This document shows positions 44,320 to 56,581 of a stretch of 64,000 nucleotides of DNA, piece after piece; positions within the stretch are counted from its first letter, which is position 1; every line of letters starts with the position of its first letter. The position numbers and the translations under genes are program-made. Below the pieces are notes generated by a model. That model made no database searches. It was not told the DNA's origin and worked only from the letters and a program-made list of their open reading frames with translations. This stretch comes from Ascidia mentula (taxonomy: Eukaryota; Chordata; Ascidiacea; Phlebobranchia; Ascidiidae): the NCBI GenBank assembly GCA_947561715.1, contig OX387201.1, positions 22,148,001 to 22,212,000 of the forward strand. The letters are read 5' to 3'.

Positions 44320-44386
44320 CATTGCCTAAAATAGTAACTTAATAATCTGTTCTTCTGGCACATATAAAAACGTAACTTTATTCACC

Positions 44387-44423
44387 GACGTTTCGCCTGT
44401 TATTCAACAAGGCTTCCTCAAGG
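44387..44423 (-). ncRNA. Hammerhead-like motif of the Penelope-element kind (degenerate)
   Basis: Minus strand: TTGAGGA, a stem GCCTTGTT/AACAGGC, then GAAACGTC. Penelope-like elements carry minimal hammerheads with CTGANGA, a stem II and GAAACGTC; here the first core C is T, so it would be inactive. No Penelope ORF is nearby. Confidence 0.4.
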
Positions 44424-46547
44424 TAATGTTACAGCACACAACTAACGCCAAAAAGCGTGCCAACACGAAAAAGGGGATAACGCTAACACCGCTTGTAAAA
44501 TCATGTGATGTATAAAAAATGGGCGGTTAAAAAACCCTAAAATAGTGATGAATTAATGATGAAAAATCAACCGTGCTTTAGTTTCCATGGCTGCAGAGTG
44601 ACATGTACCTGTTTACCCTCTGTTATGGATGCACATAGACATCGAGCTCATTTGGGACTTTTGTGTACTTTGCTGTAGGTTTGGAAAGTGGCAGACAATC
44701 AGAGTCAGTATGATATATTTTACTTTTATTCATTTTAAGTTCCAGATACTTATGTGTGAAATTGTGAAAGATCGGCCAACTTTTAGCAACACAAGATGAT
44801 TCGTGACCAGTCTTTTGTGGTTATTTCTCTTATTGTGATTGTTGCTTTGTTTTGTGTGGTTTTAAAAATTAAAATAAATAAAGTGCTTCATGAAGTCAGA
44901 ATTGTCCTGCAAAAGTCTTTACCCTGTGATTTCACCTCTTGTACCTCAGTCATAAGTTTCACTGGCAAGCTGAATAAAACATGCTAACTTTGTGGCTCTC
45001 AGTATATTTTAGATTTGTGCAAAATTTGGCTTTTTGTAAAATAAAGGTGGCTGACATCTGGTCTATTTGCATTAAATAACTTTTTCCTAAAACGGTTTAA
45101 AAACAATCAAACCAGTGTGTCACGAACACATAGCTGTGAAAAACAATCAAACATACGCAGAACACATAGCTATGACAATACATGCACTGATGGAATAGCT
45201 GTTTTATATCAAAAAAATATATTTCACCCTAAGAGAGATCATCTGTCAATTTTGATGAAAACTCTTTGGATAAATTGGAGTATGACAGTAATGTTAATAC
45301 TGCAAATGATTCATAAATAAACCATATAAAACCCATTAAATATATATACATATATATAGCTTACCACAACAGTTTTCACCTAAAAACACAATTATCCTGA
45401 TGTCCACACACAACAAACAAATGGTGGGCAGACTGGCCGACATTATTTCATAAATATAGGAACGATTGAAAAAGGGGTCTGCATTAATTAACAATACAAT
45501 TTCAAAAACATTTGATGGGTCAGTTGGTATTGAACAAGGACCTACACTATGTTACACTGACTAGCATTAGCATTTAGCAACATAGAACATTGTAGTATTT
45601 TAATCTTACAAACACACGCAACATAAAAACTACTTTCCAACCAGACCAAATCAACCTAAACATCCTAATGAAACTCAGGCACAAATACAATAATGTGCTT
45701 TTAGTTAACAATTAACTTCGGAACATAGTCAAGTAGCTCTTGTTTAGCGAACATTTTCTTGCCGACATTTTGCACTTTAACCTGTGTTTATTGAACCGTG
45801 ACACGGGTTTTCCCAAACCTATTTTTGTCGAAACGAGTCAAAATTTAAATTTTTTTATCAAAAAAATAATCCGAAATGAAATAACAAATTGAATTCTGAC
45901 GTGCCAAACATACCTGGAAAAATAACATCAGTACACCGATGTGTTTAATCCGACAACAGCATATTTTACAGGTTTTGGGGGCAGTGCTTCCAATAAAAAT
46001 ATCCAATGTTGTAAATGGTCTTAATATTGTATCAAAATAAAAAAAAAAACATATGGCAAAGCAGGCTATACGTGCATAATTTCGCTATAAAAGCAATAGA
46101 AAAGGCCTAATCGGCCACAACGTTTTACTATTTTTTAGGCAAATAATAACATATGGCGGTTTGAGACTTGTTTGTGTTTGAGTGGGAATGGATGTATTTT
46201 GTTTGTCGGTAATTAGGCTAGCTATCGTACCAAACTGGCTCAGATTTTGTGGTTGTGTACCAACGAAATGGTAATCATCCAATTATATATTGAGGTGTAG
46301 TGTAAACAGTATAAACACGATTGGGCGTAGGCTACTTGTATACTTGTATGTAGAGGAAACAAGTATAAGACCATCTGAAAATCCATGCGTCAAAACATTC
46401 TGGTCTAAACCCTTAATCATATTCATACCTTCAAATTGTAAGCGTTTTATCTTTGTATCTGGTTTCTTAACTGCTTTATTAATGCACAAGAAATATGATG
46501 GACTTTGAGAGTGTGGGAAACATGTGGCCAAGCATGCCCAAAACGAG
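44424..46547. other. Intergenic, no gene seen
   Basis: AT-rich with small local duplications (for example GAACACATAGCT twice near 45.1 kb) and a TATATATACA run near 45.35 kb. Minus-strand open stretches at 46085-46282 and 46283-46550 have no recognisable similarity. Confidence 0.35.
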
Positions 46548-46552
46548 AGGGG

Positions 46553-46883
46553 TGTAGAATTCGAGCACTTTCTCAATTCCACCTTACAGTCCTCCAACTG
46601 GTAGTAGCCTATAAGGTCGGTCCAGTTTAACATGCACGTTTATTCCGACAGTTACGAAATCAATTTCTAAGTCGTGTTTTTAAACGATTTTCCGACCACA
46701 CCTATTTAAAAAGAATATTATAAGCATATACAGACTCATTACACCAGCCTCAACATTACACTGGCCGAAAAGTGAAGAATGGAAGATAGTACATGCTTCT
46801 GACGTCACAAGACGTCGACAACAAAAATCACTTTGGTGGCGGGAAGGAATTACTTCGTGCTGGGGAGAGTATTGTCCGTAACA
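46553..46883 (-). repeat. BEL/Pao 3' LTR
   Basis: 331 bp, TGTAGAATTC...CCGTAACA as read on the plus strand. It contains a GACGTCACAAGACGTCGAC segment, with one TGACGTCA. Confidence 0.92.
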
Positions 46884-49800
46884 TACCGGCCCCAAATAAC
46901 GAACGTGGGAAGTTATTTCACACAACAATGGACAATAACGAAACACAGGTATATACACAATTATCAAGCGGCCTCGAGTAGGCACAGCTTGCGCACATCA
47001 CGCGTGTAAACAGCTCTTGCAGTACGTACGCGAACACGTCTAACAGCCCCTTCTCCGTCAGGGTACACCTCCTCAATAAGGCCCTTCGGCCAAGCGCCCC
47101 GGGCGTTCATCTCCACGACCAAAACCAGGTCGCCAACTCCAAAGTTTGCGGATTGTCGGACCCATTTGTGGCGCAGTTGCAACGTTGGAAGGTAGTCCCG
47201 TACCCATCTCTTCCAAAACATGTCAGCCAACAACTGGACTGTACGCCATGATTTCCGGTAGCCGTCGGCCGTCACAAATTCGTCTGGGGGGAGCGAACAG
47301 TCCATCTTACCAAGTAACAACATGTTGGGAGTGAGAGCTCGCAGGTCCCGAACATCGTCCCCAACGGCGGCGATTGGTCGGTTATTCAGTATTCGTTCAA
47401 CTTCTGCAAGAAATGTACACAAAGACTCGTCGGACAATGAAGCATTGCCCGCGATCGCTTGAAGAACGCGTCGTATGGAACGAATGACACGCTCCCATAC
47501 TCCACCCTGGTGACTTGCAAGCGGGGGGTTGAAATGCCAGTTGGTCCTTTGCTGGCTCAGATGATTGTGTATGTGAGTTTGATTCCAATTGGTAATCCCA
47601 TTACCAAGCTCACGTTCCGCCCCGACAAAGTTAGTGCCGTTGTCGCTGAACACGTCAGAAGGCGAACCTCTTCGACATGAAAACCTTCCAAAAGCGTTAA
47701 TGAACGAGGAAGTGTCTACGCGAGCACATGTAGAGTTCCGCTATGTCCTTCAGAGCGGTGATAATAGTCTATGATTAAATCCGTCACATGGTGGCGATGG
47801 GGCAGAATTACCTGATGTTTCTGTTGTAGATCCAAGTCTGATTTTCGTAACCTTCCTCCAACATGAATTATTCCGTTGACGACACAAGGGTAGAGCTTGC
47901 ACAGCGACGACGCATAGCTCGTTGCACGATGGTGTTTAATTCCTTCTTCAAAACTTCTACAGTTCACCAGATTCGCTAGATCAGCAGGAAAAGCTTCTCG
48001 TTGCACCAATTGCAGAATATTTCTCGTGGCCAGATCCAACTCTTGAACTGTTAGACCAACCGAACAAAATTTCGGGGTTTCAGTGAAAACTGCAGCTCCT
48101 CTTCGTCCGTATTTCCACAGCAGACAATTCCTGTAGCGGGTTAACCAGGCAACTGATTTTTGTAAGGTAACCCACGAGGAGAAATGTTGCAACAGTCTCT
48201 GCAAAGGCATTTGGTTAACGGTCACATTCGCAGCACAAACAGTGTGTGCTTTTAATTCGAGATCTGTATCCAGCACGGGAAGGACATGCGGTTGATCTGG
48301 CCAAAATTTCCGACCTTTCCACAGGAAATCTGGGCCCCTAAACCACGTTCTGGCCTTTTCAAATTCGCTAGGCATCAACCCACGCGAAGCAATGCCGGCG
48401 GGATTATCCTTACTCCCCACATGTCGCCACTGCGACGGTATCGAGTGCTCGTGAATTACAGCGAGTCGATTCGCAACAAAGGTCTGAAAGCGGCGTGAAG
48501 AATTGTGAATGTAGTGCAACACCGTGGTGGAATCAGACCAAAACCACACATTGTCTACGTCATAGTCCAATTCCTGAATAATCATTGTCCCCAATTTGAC
48601 AGCAGTTACTGCGGCCACTAATTCCAGCCGAGGTATCGTGACCGGCTTCAGAGGGGTCACTCGTGATTTTCCTACCACCAATGAGCAGTGTATATTCCCG
48701 CTTGAGTCCTCAAAACGTAGATAACAAACGGCGCCATACCCGGCCTCGCAGACGTCACCAAAGCAGTGAAGTTCAGTCAATACGATAACAGTGTCAGGCG
48801 GTTTGAAGCAACGCGGAATTGTCGCGTTCTTTAACAAAGGCACATGGTCCAACCAGACACTCCAATGCTCGCCACACTTTGGGGAAGTGGGTCGTCCCAA
48901 CCAAGTTGTTGGTTGCACAGATTCTGCATCAGTCTTTTCATGGGAAGGACAAATGGTTGAATAAACCCCAGCGGGTCGTAGACCTGACTGATCATTGACA
49001 ACATACCGCGGCGAGTATGTGGTTTTTCCTTTATATTCACACGAATTCCAAAACAGTCGTTGGCCATGTCCCACTGAATACCCAACGCTCTTTCCATCGG
49101 CAAGTACGATAAATCCAAGTTCAACACCGCTTCTGAGCGGTCGTCCTTGTCTACAGATTCAAGCACAACAGATGAGTTGCTGAGAAATTTCGTAAGATGA
49201 AATCCTCCCTCACGCAAAATGGCACTTACATCCTTGATAAGCTCAGTGGCCAGGGCAACTGTTGCCACTGACTTAAGACAGTCGTCTACATAAAAATTCT
49301 TTAAAACAGTCTCAACAACAGGTGTCGAAAATAAGTCCTTCTTATCCAACGCTGCTTTCCTCAGCGCAAAGCTTGCACAACTAGGCGAAGACGTGGCACC
49401 AAACAAATGCACAAGCATTTGGTAGTCCACAGTCTTAAATTGCTATCAGGCCACCATAGAAGTCGTAGCGAATCACAGTCCTTTGGAACAACCTTCACCT
49501 GATGAAACATGCCCTTGATGCCGGCCGCAAAGGCAACAACCTCCTGGCGAAAACGTAGCAGCACTTCCACAAGACTATTGGTAAGGTCTGGCCCTTGCAA
49601 CAGCTTGTCGTTCAAAGAGGATCCCTTGTGGGAAGCAGCACAGTCGAAGACAATTCGAAATTTGCTACCCGTAGCATGGTGTGGTATGTACCATGTTTGC
49701 TCTGTATATGGCAAACAGTCCGTGGGTATTCTCCGCGCAAACCCTTGTTTTAAGTAGTCCTCTATTTTTTCTTTGTACTTCTCAAAAAGCTTGGTATCTT

Positions 49801-52361
49801 TCTCAAAACGCCGCTTTAGATGTAGCAAACGTCGCTCTGCCAAAATTCTATTGTATGGCAGCTTCGGTTCGGGCGACTTCCAAGGTAACCCAATCTGGTA
49901 ATGTCCATCCACTTTGATGACACTATCTTCCATAATGGAAATAGCGCGTTTGTCGTCAAGTGACAGTCCCGGGCCCTGATGGCCTTGCTCCTGAAACTCA
50001 TTGCTGTATAGTTGATCCAACTGGCGATGTAGTTTCGTGTCTGAATGCATGAAGTTGACACAGGCTTTCTGGCTACGATGTTCTCGTCCTGGGCCAAACA
50101 AACACCAGCCCAACCCAGTGCGTATAGCAACGGGGTCGCCTCGTGTGCCATGCACAACATCGCGTTGTTCGTGCGCCTCGTACACATCGGCTGCAACAAG
50201 CAAGCCAATGTCTGGACAATCAATCACAGGAAATTCAAGGTCGCGGATGTGCTGATACCGCTTAACATCATTTACTGTAGGAATGCTACCCTATAAGTTC
50301 GGCAACTTGGGCACGACCATGACGTTTTCCATAAAAAATCGTTCGTTCTCCTTTAAACCCTGTACTGATAACGAAACTTTGCTACTGCGCAATGTCTGCG
50401 TTCCATTTACGGTGGTTATCGTTAAGTTGTCCTCCACACCACGCAATCCCAGCCTTTTTGCCAAGACCTCAGAACAAAGTGAAGTATCCGATCCGTCATC
50501 TAAAAATGCATGGGTAAAGCAAGGCTCCGAATTCATACCAAAGACAGTCATTGGCACCACTTTCAGACGCACAGAGCTAGCTCGAAGCGTGGCAGCAGAC
50601 GTTCCTGACACGATGGACCAGTAGGATATGTCCAATGTAGTAGTGTATGGTGCCTTTTACCACAATCCTCTACCCGACACACCTGATTCAATGTGCACTC
50701 GGACGCGAAATGGTCGGGACGAAAGCAATTGTAACACAGCTTGTTACGACGTACCAATGCGTGGCGTTCTTTGAGCGACCGTTTCTTGAAGACCTCGCAT
50801 TTCCACAAAAAATGAAAGGCTTCGCAATCGGGGCAGGTTTGAGTGGGTCGGAGGGAGTCGTGATTCACAAAAGTCTCTGCTGAGACACCGTTGGTTACCG
50901 TTGAGTAGGTAGCTGCAACTCGCTCGGGCGGCTTTCCTTTCATGCTCGCTTGACCTTTTGACCTACGTTCATCGACGGAAACAAACCTCATCATAGGCGA
51001 AAGACTATCCACTGCCAACAGTTCAAGAAGATCCAACAAGGTTTGAAAAGTCACTGGCCGATTTCGCAAACGGAGTTCGGATGACTTTGTGATAAATCGT
51101 CTGATTGCGTTTTGTGGCAAACGTTGTACAACGGCCTCAATGTTTTGTGGCAAATCAAGTGTGTACTGGCAGTTCCACTGACTAAACAGGTTATAACTCT
51201 CAGAAGCCTGTGCTCGAAAAGAACGCAAACCTCTGAAGTCGTTGTCTTTAAGTGGCGGCCGACAGGTCAGTCTGTCCATGTGTGCTCTAACAACAAGGTC
51301 TAATCTCCCATGTCTCCTGTGGAGTATATCCAATGCCTCCCTGTATCCTAATTCGGGAGGCATGCTTTTGCATTCCAAAATGTTAGTTCTTCAACGCAAA
51401 ATTCACAGAGGTATCCCAACTTCTCGGCGTCAGATAGATAAGCCTTGTTTATCTGTCGATCAAAATCGTTCATGAACTTGTGATAATTAAGAGGATCCCC
51501 GTCATATTTCTCTAACGTCAGTTTGGGTAAGTTAAAACCTTGTTTCACGGTTTCAGCAAATACGTACAAATCTGAGGTAGTCGCCTGTGGACGTATTTTA
51601 TGAGGTCCCAACGCCCGGTTGAGAGGACTCGTCTCAAATGTGCCGGCCCCAGTGGCATCTGCGCTGGTGACAACCGCTGGACCAAATCCTTCTGTCTTCG
51701 CTGGGAGGACACTGGAAGGCTCGACTGGAGCCTGTAACTTGCCTGCCGCAAGTGGCTTGTCTGTCGAGTTCACATTCATCATTTTATTGCTGTCCACAAA
51801 TGACGGCCTATCAGATGGTGTCAAATCATGTTCATGTACTTTGGAGTTTGGTTGACCCAAAAGGTCGCTTTCCTTCGTGGATGTTTCGCCCAGTTTGTGT
51901 AGTTCAGGAGTTTTGGCGTGTTCCAACAGAGGTATGGGCTTCGGCTTTGTAACTGGGGTGAGGTCCCATCCTTGCGTAGATTCGCATGAGTCAAATTCAC
52001 TTACTGTGTCCGCAGCGAATTCAGCCAATTCCACATCGTCGTGGGCTTTAGAGAGCTCGAGGTCGAGCTCGAGCTCAAGATCCAACATTCTTGATTTTGA
52101 AGCACATCGTCGCTTAAGTTGTTGAAGTCTTAAGGCTGCGGCCTCAGCATTTCGGCGAGCACGTGCACTCGCTGTGCTTTTGAAAGTCCGTACCGAGCCA
52201 TTAGAAGACGGTGCACCGGGCTGTACAGGTTTCACAGCATCAATTACATCAAACAGCTCTTGTGATGTAGGCGGGACTTCTCCTGTGTCTTTAGACATAG
52301 ATCTTCAAATTTGTGATGGTGACTGAGATATCACCGAGGCAAATAAAATCGTTTAAAATAA

Positions 52362-52692
52362 TGTAGAATTCGAGCACTTTCTCAATTCCACCTTACAGTC
52401 CTCCAACTGGTAGTAGCCTATAAGGTCGGTCCAGTTTAACATGCACGTTTATTCCGACAGTTACGAAATCAATTTCTAAGTCGTGTTTTTAAACGATTTT
52501 CCGACCACACCTATTCAAAAAGAATATTATAAGCATATACAGACTCATTACACCAGCCTCAACATTACACTGGCCGAAAAGTGAAGAATGTAAGATAGTA
52601 CATGCTTATGACGTCACAAGACGTCGACAACAAAAATCACTTTGGTGGCGGGAAGGAATTATTTCGTGCTGGGGAGAGTATTGTCCGTAACA
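52362..52692 (-). repeat. BEL/Pao 5' LTR
   Basis: 331 bp, almost identical to the LTR at 46553-46883. Confidence 0.92.
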
Positions 52693-52697
52693 AGGGG

Positions 52698-53764
52698 TAT
52701 GGGGCCTATGGGTCCATGTGGGCCTACAAAGCCCAGAATGAGTCTGAAAAAGACAATAGACACCATTGTTTGTTTCGAAACTGGAGATTTCTACGCTTAG
52801 TGGACGCTATAGCATCTCATGTAATCTTGAGAAGAAATCCTCGAACTGTCACATTTTCTTTCCTCGGAATAAGGGGGCCTCTGGATATTATGTGGTTAAT
52901 AGCGACGTTTCATCACATATATACACATACAGAACGGTAAAGTCAGAGTTTTGTCCAGCAGCAGGCAAAAATATTAGTAAAGTCAGAGTTTTGTCCAGCA
53001 GCAGGCAATTTGTGATCCACAGAACGATGGTTTAAAAAAAGTGATGCAGTCATCTTTTCAAGTACATTCAATGTTGTTTTTATTTCTCGTATCCCACAGT
53101 CGCCTCAAGATTGGGCCGGATTTTACATTAAGACAACTGCTTATTACTTGTACAAGTCGTGACCAACAACCAGTCATAAAATTGTCCCTGTTCGTGCGTT
53201 GGAAATTATAGTAATATTTATTTGTCGTTTTTCCATTCAAAATCTCATGATCAAACTAGCTGTAAATTCCCGCGTTTTTACGATGTTTACAAAAGTTAGA
53301 TTAATTTTACAAATTAATTAATTTTTTTAATCTCGGAAAATATCTGACTTTCTGGAGCAAAAGAAAATATTGATATTACCCCAATGTTGTCAATGTACGA
53401 AACGACTTTTCGCTGTCTTAAATTTTTAAACTCAATTTTTTACATAAAAAGATTAAAAAAATAACATAAGAAAAAAGAATTTTAAATTATAAATAAAAAG
53501 TGAGTTGGTTATGCTTCATTGCGCGTCGCTTCATAAACAAAACAAAGACGTCAAAGTCGGGAACTCTTGTCACGTGAGTGGTGCTTGTGACGTCATACAA
53601 GTGCTGTGTAATGCTGAGTTGTCCAGACTTGGTTAAATTTAAGATCAATAACGAATGAAGATAGAAACAATGTAACTCTTTGCGAATCTGTGACACGAAA
53701 TCTGTTGTTTATTTGTATAATTACTGTAATATATTATTTTGTACTCCAGCCAGTATATATAGCG
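52698..53764. other. Intergenic, with a short tandem duplication
   Basis: Right flank of the LTR element, then AT-rich DNA up to the UPF0729 promoter. A 40-bp period duplication (GTAAAGTCAGAGTTTTGTCC...) lies at 52937-53008. One TGACGTCA near 53588. No gene recognised. Confidence 0.45.
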
Positions 53765-53774
53765 TATATATAAA
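53765..53774 (+). promoter_or_regulatory. TATA box of the UPF0729 gene
   Basis: TATATATAAA 52-61 nt upstream of the start codon at 53826, leaving a leader of about 25-30 nt. Confidence 0.55.
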
Positions 53775-53825
53775 TTGATAGCGGGGATAAATAAAATTGA
53801 TATAAATTGATCAACAAATCCAAAA

Positions 53826-54230
53826 ATGGTGTGTATTCCTTGCATTGTTATTCCATTTGTATTGTGGGTTTACCACAAATACCTACAACCATGGCTTTAT
53901 CCGATTATATCAAAAGTGTGGAGCCCGAAGGCTGTAACTGATGCCCCAAACGGAGAAGTAAAAAAGGTATTTTTGTTTTAATCTAAACATTGAATGTAAT
54001 GTTGTTTCTAATAAGCCTATCTGTAAGATGTTAAGGCAAGTGATGTAATTTTAAGGCATGGCCACACTGTATTCATCTGTGTTGTGAAAGTTTAGGAATT
54101 TCATAAAATGTAAAATAATATCAATGTGGTTTGTTTTTTCTTCAAGTGTCCTTTCAGCAACGGATCAAACGCTGCAAAACCCACTGTATCAGCATCTGGT
54201 GACACTGTTTCCGACAAGAAGACTGACTGA
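53826..54230 (+). CDS. C18orf32: UPF0729 protein (C18orf32 homolog)
   Basis: Small protein of the ER/lipid-droplet membrane in vertebrates; the human protein has been reported as an NF-kappa-B activator. Exon 1 53826-53966 encodes MVCIPCIVIPFVLWVYHKYL and QPWLYPIISKVW, the near-invariant N-terminal hydrophobic hairpin of this family. Exon 2 54147-54230 (acceptor TTCTTCAAG|TGTCC, phase 0) encodes CPFSNGSNAAKP and ends SDKKTD; the human protein ends with a similar KKKD. Total 74 aa, close to the human 76. Poly(A) signal AATAAA at 54348-54353. It is convergent with TMEM161, with about 370 bp between stop codons. Confidence 0.93.
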
Positions 54231-54347
54231 TACACAGAATATTTTTTTATGTTTCATTTGTTGTGGTTTTATCATTTCACACATTGTAGATTCATGCAGA
54301 CATTTTCGTGCAATGGTGTTTTATTAGAAGGTTGTCATGACAACTTA

Positions 54348-54353
54348 AATAAA
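54348..54353 (+). terminator. Poly(A) signal of UPF0729 gene
   Basis: AATAAA about 118 nt after the stop codon, in the short gap before the convergent TMEM161 gene. Confidence 0.55.
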
Positions 54354-54600
54354 AACAAGGTTTTAAAATCAATGGTTTGTTTATTATGTAGAAGTTTACC
54401 AGAAATAATGTTTTGTTTAAGTTACATAACAACACAAAACTTTTCAAATGACAAAAACAAAAGAATAAACCACCAAAAAAAACAACTTTTCTTTTTTTAC
54501 AAAGTCCTCGTATAACAAGCAGCATATTTCAATTGTAAGATTTGTTCTTGTATGGTGTTGTACACAGTGTGGTGGTTAAACAGCAAAGACCAACAAACAA

Positions 54601-54606
54601 TTTATT
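54601..54606 (-). terminator. Poly(A) signal overlapping the TMEM161 stop codon
   Basis: The minus strand ends ACA GAA TAA A: the stop codon TAA (54604-54602) is inside AATAAA. If used, the mRNA would have a 3' UTR of only a few tens of nt. Confidence 0.4.
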
Positions 54607-56041
54607 CTGTTAAATATGAGTGATAAAGGAGTCCAACTAGGCTGGCAAGGAACCAGTTGGTTGCAGTCCACCAAAGCATGTACGATGAAACACCTCTAAT
54701 AAGGCTGGGGGTAAATATTGACCTGAGGGCAATAATATTTTGCCGCATTTTTTGCACCATGTTTTCATGCGAATCTGAATCCATCAGGTGTTCTGGGAAT
54801 GAAGTATTGAATGTGTTGTGCAGTTCATCAACATGCGATGCTTGCAAGGACAGCCATGAATAACTGCCCATGGTTTTAACCAGCATACAACTACACAACA
54901 ATAAAACCAAGGGGCTGATGTACTGTGTTGCCACAATTCCAACATAGTAGAAGATTTGAAGAATAGTTTTTTGAAAGTCAACATTAGTAATGAGACCAGA
55001 TTCCTTTTTCAGTTTCAAAACTTTGACATAAGCCAGGTTGAGATATGCTTGCAAATGTGTTCTGATCAAACTGAGTCTGAGCAGGCAGGATACAATGACA
55101 GCCAGTATCCTCATCAACTCAAACTGTCCATCTGTAAGCAAAGGTGAATCTTCCTTGTTAAAAGTTGGGTTCATTATCACATCCCGGGATACTGGTTTAA
55201 CCCACAGAAGTGAAACAACGAGTGGGGCAAAAAAGTTTGCATGCAATGCAAATGTTTTTAACTTGCTTCCAGCTGCATATTTGAGAGCGTCCACGTACAT
55301 CTGTGCCATGCGTACCGCAGGGAACATGAACAACAAACCAACAACACAACTCCATGTCGCAAGCACAAGTTTAACGCTGGATACTGGGTTTGTGTTGGGT
55401 AAAGATGTTGTATTGTGTATAGTTGAATTGTCCAATCCAAATTCCAATATATCCTCTTTCACCATGAGTACAGAAAGAGAGAGAATGAAAGAAACCATCC
55501 CAAACACAACGGACATTGAAACTTCTCCACCAGCTCGGGATTTCACGTACATCCAAAAGATGGAAAGAAGATTTTTGAAGGCAAACCATATCGACAGACC
55601 AACCCAAACCATTGAGATATTAAATTCATTATCAGGAATCCAAATTTCATAATATAACTCTGTTAGAATATAAACTATGACACTGAAGAGGGTGTAATTA
55701 ACAATCCATTCAAAGTCTCCATAATACTTAAGCGTTGCTAAATCAAAAGAATATACAGGAGCAACATCCAAAGCAATTTCTAGATTTTTGGGGATTTTGA
55801 AAGTTTCCTCTCCATCTTTACTCCGATTCCGGTTCTGATGACGATTTTTTAACTTTCCATTTTCTTTTTTCGTCAATGGCTTTCCGGCAGCTTTCCGAAG
55901 CTCTCCGTCAGTTGGGTATTGATACCAAACCAAACTACCATTTGCAATCAGCCATCTTCCAAATGAGTATATTGGCATTAACTTTTGTAAAAAGCTTGCC
56001 ATTATTAATGTAAAACATATTTGAAATCCAAATATTGCCAT
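54602..56041 (-). CDS. TMEM161: Transmembrane protein 161 (TMEM161A/B)
   Basis: Uncharacterised multipass membrane protein conserved in animals; vertebrate TMEM161B affects cardiac rhythm and brain development. Uninterrupted 479-aa ORF, the usual length (human about 480-490). It starts MAIFGFQICFTLIMASFLQK and has SFGRWLIANGSLVWYQYP, LAPL-like FFAPLVVSLLWVKPVSRD, LRLSLIRTHLQAYLNLAYVK, IFYYVGIVATQYISPLVLLL and a last segment ending GLLYHSYLTE, all matching family landmarks. About eight hydrophobic helices. The ATG is 2 nt after an acceptor-like ATTGTAG, so a leader exon or trans-splice site probably abuts the start. One vertebrate-type paralog cannot be chosen. Confidence 0.95.
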   Translation of the reverse strand: MAIFGFQICFTLIMASFLQKLMPIYSFGRWLIANGSLVWYQYPTDGELRKAAGKPLTKKENGKLKNRHQNRNRSKDGEETFKIPKNLEIALDVAPVYSFDLATLKYYGDFEWIVNYTLFSVIVYILTELYYEIWIPDNEFNISMVWVGLSIWFAFKNLLSIFWMYVKSRAGGEVSMSVVFGMVSFILSLSVLMVKEDILEFGLDNSTIHNTTSLPNTNPVSSVKLVLATWSCVVGLLFMFPAVRMAQMYVDALKYAAGSKLKTFALHANFFAPLVVSLLWVKPVSRDVIMNPTFNKEDSPLLTDGQFELMRILAVIVSCLLRLSLIRTHLQAYLNLAYVKVLKLKKESGLITNVDFQKTILQIFYYVGIVATQYISPLVLLLCSCMLVKTMGSYSWLSLQASHVDELHNTFNTSFPEHLMDSDSHENMVQKMRQNIIALRSIFTPSLIRGVSSYMLWWTATNWFLASLVGLLYHSYLTE

Positions 56042-56581
56042 TTCTACAATCCTACAATGACATTAAATAATAAAACAACAACATTAATTAGACTAAATGG
56101 TGTATTTATTCTCTAGATTGTGAAGTTTGTAATTTGGATAAACTGCTCTGTGCTGGACCTGGTCTTTTTCCACAGACAAGCCACAAACGTTAAGTTATTC
56201 ACTATTTCACAAATCAATATTTGTACCTCATTTACCCTGAAAACGCACAAAAAATAGAATCATAATATTTCGTCCAAAATTGTTAACAAAGGTTTCTCGA
56301 GTCGATTGACCAACAAACTATTCAGACGTGAATCTGGCAAAACGTGGTACGAAGCGAAACGTTATAAAAAACACCCCTGCTTACTTCTTGCTGCCCAACC
56401 AGATTAATCATTCAGACGCCCAGCAACAGCTGATAGCAGGATTGCGAACTGGCGAGGGTGGAAATTTTGACAGATGTTTGTATTAGGCCGGCCTGTGTGT
56501 AGCCAACCGTGAAAAAATATTTTCCCACACATGTTTGTGATGAAATGATTTTTAGTGCATATCACATACATCGACTTAGTA
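56042..56581. other. TMEM161 upstream region
   Basis: Presumed 5' leader/promoter of TMEM161 and adjoining intergenic DNA. No coding signal. Confidence 0.4.

Larger units (their letters stand above)
46553..52692 (-). mobile_element. BEL/Pao LTR retrotransposon (fossil)
   Basis: 6.1-kb element in minus orientation with two LTRs, ends TG...CA, and a 5-bp target duplication AGGGG (46548-46552 and 52693-52697). Parts in transcript order: gag-like region about 52.3-51.3 kb, Cys-knuckle and aspartic-protease-like region about 51.3-50.3 kb, reverse transcriptase about 50.2-49.4 kb, RNase H/A17-peptidase-type region about 49.4-47.8 kb and integrase about 47.7-47.0 kb. This order and the domains are those of BEL/Pao. 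The coding part looks broken, with roughly half a dozen breaks. The LTRs differ at only about four sites in 331 bp, so the insertion is young. Confidence 0.9.

Noticed and set aside
46290-46633. Minus-strand ORF beginning MLNWTDLIGYYQ as a host gene
   Set aside because: Its start lies in the LTR of the BEL/Pao element and the rest shows no family similarity.
53487-53845. Minus-strand ORFs in the UPF0729 promoter region
   Set aside because: AT-rich chance frames overlapping the TATA box and exon 1 of the plus-strand gene.
55038-55652. Plus-strand ORF of 204 codons
   Set aside because: Shadow of the TMEM161 coding sequence on the other strand.
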